64,000 nucleotides of DNA. Source: CAZYQW01 sp964649825. Its GTDB lineage: Bacteria; Planctomycetota; B15-G4; JADJEK01. Position numbers and translations under genes: made by a program. The notes below the pieces were generated by a model. That model ran no database searches. It worked only from the letters and a program-made list of their open reading frames with translations, and had not been told where the DNA came from. Location: the NCBI GenBank assembly GCA_964649825.1, contig CAZYQW010000121.1:62001-126000 (forward strand), given 5' to 3'. Shown piece after piece: positions 35,440 through 42,516 of the stretch (the stretch's first letter is position 1; every line of letters starts with the position of its first letter).

Positions 35440-37175
35440 TGCTCCCGCGATGGCTCATCGGGCCGAGGGAACGGCACCGGCCCGCTCCGGCCGTCTGGCT
35501 GGGCGTCGCCGTCATCGCCGCGCTGCCCGGCTGTCCGCGGGGCGCAGCCGAGAGGACGGGCGAGCCTCGCGCCGCCGCGACCCGATTCGAGTTTCACGAC
35601 GTAACCTCGGCCGCTGGGATCGACTTCGTACACGACCACGGCGGTACCGGGCTGCGGCAGTTTCCGGAGACGATGGGCGGGGGCGCGGCCTGGTTCGACG
35701 CGGACGGTGACGCGGACCTCGACCTGTTCTTCGTCCAGAGCGGCCCGCTCCCCGATGCGGCCGCAGCCAACCCGGCGACGAACCGTCTCTACTTGAATCG
35801 AGGCGACGGAACGTTCGCCGACGGAACCGCGCAGTGCGCCGCGGCGCGTTCGACCGGCTACGGACAGGGAGTCACGGCCGGTGATGCCGACGGCGACGGC
35901 GACGTCGACTTGTTCGTGACGTGCTTCGGATCGAACGTCCTCCTCGCGAACCGCGGCGATGCGTCGTTCGACGACGTCACGAAGCGGGCCGGGCTCGAGG
36001 ACGATCGGTGGAGCAGCTCGGCCGCGTTCTTCGACATGGACGGCGACGGCGATCTCGATCTCTACGTCGTGAACTACCTCCAGTTCGATCTCGAGATGTA
36101 CAAGTCGATGACGAAGGACGGTCGCGGCTTTCGCATGTACCCGCATCCGGATCGGTTCCGCTCGTCACCCGACGCGTTGTACCGCAACGAGGGTGACGGT
36201 CGCTTCATCGACGTGACGGCGGCGGCGGGGATCGCGGACATCGACGGCAAGGGGCTTGGCGTCGCTCCCGTCGACCTCGATCAGGACGGCGATACCGACC
36301 TGTACGTCGCGAACGACTCGACGCCGAACTTCGTGTTTCGGAATCGCGGCGACGGAACGTTCGAGGACGTGACGACGTCGTCGAACGCGGGCTACAACGT
36401 CGACGGCCAAACCGAGGCGGGAATGGGGATCGCCGTCGGGGACGTCGACGGCGATCTACGGCCCGACCTGTTCGTGACGAACCTCGACGGCGAGACGAAC
36501 ACGCTCTACTTCAATCGAAGCGAGCACGGTGAGCTCTACTTCGAGGACGTCACCCGCCAGCAAGGTCTCGCCCTCGACAGCCTGATCTACGTCGGGTTCG
36601 GCACCGGCTTCTTCGACGCGGACCTCGACGGCGACCTCGACCTTCTCGTCGGGAACGGCCACATCCTCGATAACGTCGAGCGGGTCGATCCCGGGGCGGG
36701 TTCGCGCTACCGGCAACGGTGCCTCTTCTTCGAGAACCGCGGAGCCGGGTCGTTCCGCGAGCTCGCCGATGAGATCGCGGCGTCGTTGTCGGTGCCGCGC
36801 GTGGTGCGAGCCGCGGCGTTTGCCGACTACGACGACGACGGCGACGTCGATGTCGTGCTGGTCCAGAACAACGGTCCGGCCGTCTTGCTGCGGAACGACT
36901 GTGAACGCCGCGGGCATTACCTGCGGGTTCGGCCCCAGGACGGCTCCGGCCGCCCCGCTCTCGGCGTGCGGTGTCGCGTGACGGCGGGCGGCAAGACCTC
37001 GTTGTGGTTCTCCGCGGCCGCCTCGTCGTATCTCGCTTCGAACGACCCGCGCATCCTGGTCGGAACGACGGCGTCCGTCATCGAGCAACTCGAGATCGTC
37101 TGGCCGACCGGCGAACGCGTCCGGTTGACCGACGTCGCGGTCGACGGAGAGATCGTGGTGGCGCCGAACAAGTGA
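35436..37175 (+). CDS. CRTAC1-like FG-GAP/VCBS and ASPIC/UnbV domain lipoprotein
   Basis: 579 residues. Signal sequence ending in the lipobox ALPGC. Seven calcium-binding FG-GAP motifs follow: DADGDADLDLFFVQ, DADGDGDVDLFVTC, DMDGDGDLDLYVVN, DLDQDGDTDLYVAN, DVDGDLRPDLFVTN, DADLDGDLDLLVGN and DYDDDGDVDVVLVQ, the blades of an integrin-like propeller. The C-terminal ASPIC/UnbV domain (about residues 490-570) includes GVRCRVTAGGKTSLWF and IVWPTGERVRLTDV. Proteins of this type, paired with a TPR protein, are frequent in planctomycetes and relatives. Likely extracellular; ligand unknown. Confidence 0.9.
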   Translation: MMLPRWLIGPRERHRPAPAVWLGVAVIAALPGCPRGAAERTGEPRAAATRFEFHDVTSAAGIDFVHDHGGTGLRQFPETMGGGAAWFDADGDADLDLFFVQSGPLPDAAAANPATNRLYLNRGDGTFADGTAQCAAARSTGYGQGVTAGDADGDGDVDLFVTCFGSNVLLANRGDASFDDVTKRAGLEDDRWSSSAAFFDMDGDGDLDLYVVNYLQFDLEMYKSMTKDGRGFRMYPHPDRFRSSPDALYRNEGDGRFIDVTAAAGIADIDGKGLGVAPVDLDQDGDTDLYVANDSTPNFVFRNRGDGTFEDVTTSSNAGYNVDGQTEAGMGIAVGDVDGDLRPDLFVTNLDGETNTLYFNRSEHGELYFEDVTRQQGLALDSLIYVGFGTGFFDADLDGDLDLLVGNGHILDNVERVDPGAGSRYRQRCLFFENRGAGSFRELADEIAASLSVPRVVRAAAFADYDDDGDVDVVLVQNNGPAVLLRNDCERRGHYLRVRPQDGSGRPALGVRCRVTAGGKTSLWFSAAASSYLASNDPRILVGTTASVIEQLEIVWPTGERVRLTDVAVDGEIVVAPNK

Positions 37176-37193
37176 GAGCCGGCGCGCCTTCGA

Positions 37194-38003
37194 TCAGGAC
37201 AGCAGCCTGAGGCGGACCTTCTCGAGCTGGACCTTCAGCTTCGACATCACGTTCGAGTGGATCTGGCAGACGCGCGACTCGGTCAGGCTCAGGATCTCGC
37301 CGATCTCCCGCATCGTGAGCCCCTCGTAGTAATACATGATCACGATCAGCTTCTCCTTCTTGGAGAGCGTGCGCGTGATCGAGTGGAGCACGTCCTTCTG
37401 GCTCAGCGACTCGGCAGGATCGATGCTCGCCTTGTCCTCGATCACCTCGATCTTCTTGAGCGAGTCGTCGTCGTCGCGCTCGTCCCACTTCTCCGAGAGC
37501 GAGAAGATCGTGCGAGCGGAGGACGCGTCGCACATGTCGCCGTACTGGTCGAGGCTGACGCCGAGCTTCTTCGCCATCTCGAACGCCGTCGGAGTGCGGC
37601 CGAGCTCGGCCTCCAGCGACTGCTCGGCCTTCGAGATCTGGTGCGCCTTCAGCCGGACGAGCCGTGGAACCCAGTCCTGGGAGCGAAGCTCATCGAGGAT
37701 CGAACCACGAATGCGGGTGGTGCAGTAGGTCTTGAACTTGATGCCACGTTCGAGGTCGAAGCCGTCGATCGCGTCCATCAGGCCGAACACGCCGGCGCTC
37801 TGCAGGTCCTCGAGCTCGATGCTCTTCGGGAGGCTCATCAAGAGCCGCTCCGAGATGTAGCGAACGAGTGGTAAATATCTTTCAATCAACAGGTTGCGAA
37901 GGTCGTCGGTGCGCGTTCGCTTGTAGTCGATCCAGACGTCGTCGATCTCGTTGGCGGGGTTCGATGAGCGGGTCGCGGTGGCGGACCGGAAGTCTCTGGA
38001 CAT
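37194..38003 (-). CDS. alternative sigma factor of the FliA/WhiG (sigma-28) family
   Basis: 269 residues with regions 2, 3 and 4. Region 2: RYLPLVRYISERLLMSLPKS, LQSAGVFGLMDAIDGFDLER and the family signature FKTYCTTRIRGSILDELRSQ followed by DWVPRLVR. Region 3: AEQSLEAELGRTPTAFEMAK. Region 4: LSKKEKLIVIMYYYEGLTMREI and the HTH LSLTESRVCQIHSNVMSKL. FliA controls late flagellar genes and WhiG controls sporulation or development; no flagellar genes lie nearby, so the regulon is unknown. The gene is preceded by a cyclic-di-GMP-I riboswitch, and its Shine-Dalgarno is self-complementary to the bases next to the ATG. It ends 18 bases from the convergent FG-GAP gene. Confidence 0.95.
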   Translation of the reverse strand: MSRDFRSATATRSSNPANEIDDVWIDYKRTRTDDLRNLLIERYLPLVRYISERLLMSLPKSIELEDLQSAGVFGLMDAIDGFDLERGIKFKTYCTTRIRGSILDELRSQDWVPRLVRLKAHQISKAEQSLEAELGRTPTAFEMAKKLGVSLDQYGDMCDASSARTIFSLSEKWDERDDDDSLKKIEVIEDKASIDPAESLSQKDVLHSITRTLSKKEKLIVIMYYYEGLTMREIGEILSLTESRVCQIHSNVMSKLKVQLEKVRLRLLS

Positions 38004-38014
38004 GGAGCTTCTCC
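38004..38014 (-). promoter_or_regulatory. Shine-Dalgarno of the sigma gene inside a short hairpin
   Basis: Read on the minus strand, GGAGAAGCTCC directly abuts the ATG at 38003. GGAG is the ribosome binding site; CTCC, the four bases before the ATG, can pair with it around an AAG loop. A weak local hairpin could be favoured or disrupted by the riboswitch fold about 40 bases upstream, making this a candidate for translational control. Confidence 0.45.
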
Positions 38015-38049
38015 GATTCTCACGCCTTGTCGAGGACTATCGTTCCCCG

Positions 38050-38155
38050 AACTTGGCGGCAACTGGCTGCCATCCCACCGGGTGCGGTACCCCCGGCGGA
38101 TTAGGCCCTTAGCTTTGCGCCCCTCCCTTTCGAGAGGTTTGCCCTTAGGCGATCG
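38050..38155 (-). promoter_or_regulatory. cyclic-di-GMP-I (GEMM-I) riboswitch aptamer
   Basis: On the minus strand, from 38145 downward, the leader reads AGGGCAAACC, then a hairpin CCTCTC-GAAA-GGGAGG with a GAAA tetraloop, then GGCGCAAAGC, GGGCCTAA, a second helix (ATCC, CCGGG ... CCCGG, GGGAT) and ATGGCAGCC followed by GTTGCCG at about 38057. This is the complete conserved core of the GEMM-I motif in the right order: GGGCAAACC, GAAA-capped P1b, CGCAAAGC, GGCCTAA with the tetraloop receptor, and the GGCAGC...GTTGCCG 3' strand. The aptamer ends about 50 bases before the sigma factor ATG. No run of U follows, so control is more likely translational than by termination. I assigned it by eye against the known consensus. 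Confidence 0.9.
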
Positions 38156-38226
38156 CCCTCGGCTGGCCGGCCGGAGGCGTCTCCGCGTTGGCCGAATTCT
38201 AGGCCGAGAGTCGACGTCAGTCAGCA

Positions 38227-38255
38227 AGAAAAACCAAAAAATCCAAGTGAGTCAA
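38227..38255 (-). promoter_or_regulatory. possible promoter of the riboswitch-sigma transcript
   Basis: TTGACT (minus strand, 38255-38250) is followed after 17 bases by TTTTCT (38232-38227) in an A/T-rich patch that stands out from the GC-rich surroundings. The -35 is good and the -10 is poor. A transcript from here would begin about 70 bases before the aptamer. Confidence 0.25.
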
Positions 38256-38494
38256 TGTAGACAAGAACTCCGTGGAGAAGTTCGACGCGAGGGACTCCAG
38301 CTTGAGGAGGATTCGGACGAGTGGGTTGGCGGAACCCCGTCCTTCGTGCGAGCGGAGCGATGGAACCCGCACCGCGACACGGGTTTCACGAGGCGCTCAG
38401 GCCTCCGGGACGGAGGCGGGCGCTGCCAAGAAAAAAGAAAGGCGGGGAGCGGAGCGGGGCGGGGCGGAAGGGGATCGGTGCAGGCGATGCTGCT
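38256..38494. other. non-coding region with hairpin and polypurine tract
   Basis: No gene is supported; together with the riboswitch leader this makes a 491-bp gap. It contains a hairpin GCCTCCG-GGA-CGGAGGC at 38401-38417, followed by a polypurine stretch (about 38431-38470: AAAAAAG, then GGCGGGG/GAGCGG units). Read on the minus strand, this is a pyrimidine-rich tract just after the end of the gene at 38495-38998; it may take part in transcription termination there, although hairpin and U-run are in the wrong order for a standard intrinsic terminator. Confidence 0.4.
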
Positions 38495-38998
38495 TCAGCG
38501 GGTCGGACGAGTCCCGGCCGAGAAGTACGCGTTCGCGAACGACACGAACTGATCCTCGACGAACACCTGGAAGCGCTCGAGCGCGTCCGGTTCGTCCCGC
38601 ACGACGTGGGTCGCGCTCTCGAGGTCCCGGTTGTGCGCGGTCTTGCGGCACTGGATGCGGATCTGGCCGTCTGCGTTCGGGTCGAGGAGGAACATCACGC
38701 GCGAGAACGATTTCACGAGCTGCGAGTTCTCATCGAGCATGAGATCGTCGCCGGTGACTTCGATCTTGTACTTCCCCTCGAAGAACGACTTCGACCGAGT
38801 GAACGAAGGGAGCTCGGCCAGGAACGACTCCGCCGACTCGTGGATCACCTTTTCGATGCGTTCGCGGCGATCGAAGCGAAGCTCGAGGAGCGCGATGCGG
38901 TCGATGTCGCCCGCCGAGTGCTGAGCCTGCTTCAGCTGGGACTCGCGGTCCTTCTCTTCGCGGATTTGCCGCAAGCGATCCTGAAAGTCGGTGACCAT
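38495..38998 (-). CDS. conserved-looking cytoplasmic protein of unknown function
   Basis: 167 residues from the ATG at 38998 (MVTDFQDRLRQI); an ATG 21 codons upstream at 39061 is in frame but gives an unlikely N-terminus. The first 30 residues are a charged helix (LRQIREEKDRESQLKQAQ). An alpha/beta domain follows (IALLELRFDRRERIEKVIHE, FFEGKYKIEVTGDDLMLDEN, FSRVMFLLDPNADGQIRIQC) and a closing helix (ALERFQVFVEDQFVSFANAY). No signal peptide or membrane segment. I do not recognise the family. It lies upstream of the riboswitch-sigma unit on the same strand. Confidence 0.75.
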   Translation of the reverse strand: MVTDFQDRLRQIREEKDRESQLKQAQHSAGDIDRIALLELRFDRRERIEKVIHESAESFLAELPSFTRSKSFFEGKYKIEVTGDDLMLDENSQLVKSFSRVMFLLDPNADGQIRIQCRKTAHNRDLESATHVVRDEPDALERFQVFVEDQFVSFANAYFSAGTRPTR

Positions 38999-39249
38999 CG
39001 AGAGGCTCCACGTCCGTCGGGTGCCGGGATTACACTCGAGTCCTGATAGGTCCACGGTCAATATACCGCCACGAAATTTTCGAAGCCGGGAAATTCTGGA
39101 TTTGAGAGGGCGCGAGAAACGGCGTTCCGTGGCGGCCAGCGTGGTCGCGTGCCTTGTTCGACCTTCGCGGTTCTTCGCCGTGACGCATCGGTCTCGAGGC
39201 GAGCCAGAGCGGTCGGGACGCGAAAGAAGGGTCGGCTGTCCCCGCGAAG

Positions 39250-40047
39250 TCAGCCGTTTCCATGGGCCGCCTTCGGATCGTCGCTCGCCGGCTTCTCGGC
39301 GGGCTCGGCGGGCAGCTCGGCGGAATGCTGCTCGTAGACGGCGAGGAGGCGGGCGTAGGCGCGGGTGCCGCGGAACGCGGCGAGGTCGTTCTTCAACGCG
39401 CGGACCGCAGCCACCGGGTCGGTTGCGTGCGCCGCATCGAACTGACGAGTCCGGGCGTCGGCGACGCTGTCGCTCGTCTCATGCACTTCGACGAGGAGCC
39501 CGACGAGATCGTTTCGATCCTTCGACGGGCGCTCCGTTTCGATCCTCCGGATCAGCTCCACGGCGGCGTCGAACCGCCCGCGTGCGATCAGTTCGCGAAC
39601 GGCCGTCCGTTGGACTTCGCGGGCACTTTCGTGGCGTCGCCGGGTTTCGCCGCGGGCTTCGTTTCCCTTCGTCTGGATCTCGTTCGCGAACGGCGTCTCG
39701 GCGTAGCGAGCGACGACTCGGTCGATCTCTCCTTCGATGAACGCGAGGCTTTGCACGTCCACCTGCGACGCCAGCGCGTCGAGGTGATTCAACGAGCGGT
39801 CCCGATCCTCGATCGCGACCTCGATCTTCGACGCCTCGAGCTCGGCCTTGGCGCGAATGGACGCAGACTCGGCGCCGCGAACGAGCTCGCTGTAGATCGG
39901 GAGCGCGTCGCCGAGACGTCCGGCGTTCTGCAGAGCCACCGCCTCGACGTAGCGTTGGCGATCGACTTCCGATACCGGGCTCTTGGCGCAGGCAAAGACC
40001 CCGAACGGGATCAGGACGAAGACGAGGACGAAGACGGAAGGCTTCAC
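39250..40047 (-). CDS. putative lipoprotein, helical
   Basis: 265 residues if it starts at GTG 40047; the frame is open further, but that part would overlap apt. The chosen start gives a signal peptide (VKPSVFVLVFVLIPFGVFAC) ending in the lipobox VFAC. The mature protein is helical, charged and TPR-like (YVEAVALQNAGRLGDALPIY, ELIARGRFDAAVELIRRIET, DPVAAVRALKNDLAAFRG). No catalytic motif. Last in a run of minus-strand genes behind argS and apt; the link may be only positional. Confidence 0.65.
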   Translation of the reverse strand: MKPSVFVLVFVLIPFGVFACAKSPVSEVDRQRYVEAVALQNAGRLGDALPIYSELVRGAESASIRAKAELEASKIEVAIEDRDRSLNHLDALASQVDVQSLAFIEGEIDRVVARYAETPFANEIQTKGNEARGETRRRHESAREVQRTAVRELIARGRFDAAVELIRRIETERPSKDRNDLVGLLVEVHETSDSVADARTRQFDAAHATDPVAAVRALKNDLAAFRGTRAYARLLAVYEQHSAELPAEPAEKPASDDPKAAHGNG

Positions 40048-40091
40048 GATCGGCTTGGCCTCGGAATGTGCATGACGCGACGCGGGCGCAT

Positions 40092-40607
40092 TCAGTAGGT
40101 GATGAGGGCCTGGATCTCGTGACCCGGCAGTTTCTCGCGGCCGTTCAGGAACGCGAGTTCGATGAGGACGAGGCTCGTCGTCGCTTCGCCGCCGACCTTC
40201 TTCACCAAGTTCGCGCATGCGGCGAGCGTGCCACCCGTTGCCAGCAGGTCGTCCACGAGCGCGACCTTCTCACCGGGATGGATCGCGTCGCGGTGCATCT
40301 CGATGGCGTCGGTGCCGTACTCGAGGGCGTATGCCTCGCGCACGGTCTGGTACGGCAGCTTGCCCGGCTTGCGCACCGGGACGAAACCGACGTTCAAGTG
40401 ACGCGCGAGAGCGGCTCCGAAGATGAACCCGCGCGACTCGATGCCCACGATCTTCTGGATGCCGCGGCCGTCGATGCGAGACGCGAACTCGTCGATGACC
40501 TTGGCGAACCCGGCGCCGTTGCCGAGGAGCGGCGTGATGTCCTTGAAGATGATGCCCGCCTTCGGGAAGTCGGGAACGTCGCGGATCAGTGTCCTCAGGT
40601 CGTCCAT
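40092..40607 (-). CDS. apt: adenine phosphoribosyltransferase
   Basis: Salvages adenine to AMP with PRPP. 171 residues from the ATG at 40607, which follows AGGAG at good spacing. Motifs: IRDVPDFPKAGIIFKDITPL, GIESRGFIFGAALA, VPVRKPGKLPYQTVREAYAL, and the PRPP-binding loop VALVDDLLATGGTLAACANL. It begins 14 bases after argS. Confidence 0.97.
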   Translation of the reverse strand: MDDLRTLIRDVPDFPKAGIIFKDITPLLGNGAGFAKVIDEFASRIDGRGIQKIVGIESRGFIFGAALARHLNVGFVPVRKPGKLPYQTVREAYALEYGTDAIEMHRDAIHPGEKVALVDDLLATGGTLAACANLVKKVGGEATTSLVLIELAFLNGREKLPGHEIQALITY

Positions 40608-40621
40608 CGGTTGGCTCCTGC

Positions 40622-42334
40622 TCACATCTCGTCGGGGGCGGTGATCCCGAGGAGCGCGAGCCCGTTTCTCAACGTGATCTGCGCGGCGCGCACCAACGCG
40701 AGCCGCGCCTCCATCAGCGCCGGCTCGACACCCACGATCCGGCAGCGCTTGTCGATATAGAAGCGGTTGAACACCGCGGCGAGATTCAACAGGTAGCTCG
40801 ACACGTTCGACGGCTCGTAGTCCTCGGCGGCGCGACGGACCGCGTCGCCGAACTGAGCGGTCGCCCGGACGAGGTCCTGTTCGGGCTCGAGTTCGAGGAG
40901 AGCGAGATCGATCCCGTCCGCGCTGGTCGGCGCCGGCCGGTCCGCCTTGCGGAAGATGCTCGCGATCCGGGCGTGAGTGTACTGCAGGTAGGGACCCGTG
41001 TCTCCCTCGAACGACAGCACCTCGTCCCAGTCGAAGACGACGTCCTTGATGCGTCGACTCTTCAGGTCGTTGAACACGACGGCGCCGATGCCGACGGCAC
41101 GCGCGATCTCGTCCTGATTCGCGAGCTCGGGGTTCTTCGCGCGGATCACGTCGCGAGCGAGCTCCTCGGCGCGGTCGAGCACGTCCTCGAGCGGGAGGAT
41201 GTCGCCCTTGCGGGTCGACATCTTCCGATCCTTGAAGCGGAGCAACCCGAACGGCACGTGGACCATGTCCGGTGCGAACGGCTTGCCGAGCTTCTCGAGG
41301 ATGCGAAAGAGCTGGCGAAAGTGGAGCGCCTGCGCCGCGCCGACGACGTAGAGCGCCTTCGCGAAGTGGAACGTCTCGAACCGATAGACGGCCGCCGCGA
41401 GGTCGCGCGTCACGTAGAGCGTCGAGGAGTCCTTCTTCTTGATGATCGAGACGCCGAGGTCTTCCTCGGTGAGGTCGACGACCGACGCGTCCTGGCTCTC
41501 CGTCAGGAGTCCGCTTCGCTCGAGATCGTCGACGACGGCCGCCATCTTGTCCTCGTAGAACGACTCGCCGGTGAAGTGTTGGAACTGGATGTCGAGGCGC
41601 GCGTAGATGCGGCGGAACTCCGCGAGGCTCAGGTCGCGGAAGCGGTTCCAGATCCGGCGACACTCCTCGTCGCCTCGCTCGAGGTCGGCGAACGCGGCGC
41701 GGGCCTCGTCCTGGAGCTCCGGCTCCGTCTCGAGCGCGGCATTGAACCGGACGTAGAGCTCGAGCATGTAGGGGATGCTCTCGGCCGCGAGCCGCGCGTC
41801 GTCGCCCCACCGACGGTAGGCGACGATGAGCTGTCCGAACTGCGTGCCCCAGTCGCCCAGGTGGTTGACGCCCTGCACGTCATAGCCGCGCGCGCGCAGG
41901 ACGCGGCCGATCGCTGCGCCGATGACGGTCGAGCGGAGGTGATGGATCCCGAACGTCTTCGCGATGTTGGGCGACGAGAAGTCGATGACGATCGTCTTCC
42001 CGGCGCCCTCGTCGCTCCCGCCGTACCGCCGGTCCTCCGCGAGCGCGCGCCCGAGGACCACGTGAGCGACGGCCACCGGGTCGAGGCGGAAGTTCAGGTA
42101 CGGGCCGGCCGCTTCGACCGCGAGGACGGGGGACTCGACCGGGATCTTCGCGGCGGCCTCGGCCGCGATCCGAGCCGGGTTCTGCCCTCGGGCCTTGGCG
42201 ACCGTGAAGCAGGGCAACGCGAAATCACCGAGCCGCGGGTCTTTCGGCGGCTGCAGCAAGGACTTCGCCGCGTCGATCTCGATCTCGAGCGCCGCGGCCG
42301 CAACGGCCGCGACCTGGTCGCGAAAGGATTCCAT
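40622..42334 (-). CDS. argS: arginyl-tRNA synthetase
   Basis: Charges tRNA-Arg. 570 residues from the ATG at 42334; the frame stays open upstream, but the N-terminal Arg-N domain starts here (MESFRDQVAAVAAAALEIE). Class I HIGH motif in SSPNIAKTFGIHHLRSTVIG, the domain NHLGDWGTQFGQLIVAY, a KMSKS equivalent KMSTRKGDILPLEDVL, and the DALR anticodon-binding domain at the C-terminus (VSSYLLNLAAVFNRFY, ARLALVRAAQITLRNGLALL). Full length. Confidence 0.97.
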   Translation of the reverse strand: MESFRDQVAAVAAAALEIEIDAAKSLLQPPKDPRLGDFALPCFTVAKARGQNPARIAAEAAAKIPVESPVLAVEAAGPYLNFRLDPVAVAHVVLGRALAEDRRYGGSDEGAGKTIVIDFSSPNIAKTFGIHHLRSTVIGAAIGRVLRARGYDVQGVNHLGDWGTQFGQLIVAYRRWGDDARLAAESIPYMLELYVRFNAALETEPELQDEARAAFADLERGDEECRRIWNRFRDLSLAEFRRIYARLDIQFQHFTGESFYEDKMAAVVDDLERSGLLTESQDASVVDLTEEDLGVSIIKKKDSSTLYVTRDLAAAVYRFETFHFAKALYVVGAAQALHFRQLFRILEKLGKPFAPDMVHVPFGLLRFKDRKMSTRKGDILPLEDVLDRAEELARDVIRAKNPELANQDEIARAVGIGAVVFNDLKSRRIKDVVFDWDEVLSFEGDTGPYLQYTHARIASIFRKADRPAPTSADGIDLALLELEPEQDLVRATAQFGDAVRRAAEDYEPSNVSSYLLNLAAVFNRFYIDKRCRIVGVEPALMEARLALVRAAQITLRNGLALLGITAPDEM

Positions 42335-42516
42335 ACGAGTCGCCTTGCCGTGAGACCGGCACGGGAGTTCGAACGGCCGGCAAAAACGCGCGAGTCTACC
42401 GAATCGGCCGGGCGGAACAACGCTCGAAGGCGGACTCGACTCGGACTCGACCAGGCGGGGAGGACCGTTCCGCCGCGAATCGCTTGGGGCGCGGGCGTCA
42501 CCCGGTGGCGACGGGA

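Noticed and set aside
38321..39046. Plus-strand frame of 241 residues across the riboswitch-side gap
   Set aside because: No ribosome site; most of it is antisense to the 167-residue gene and the rest is polypurine low-complexity sequence.
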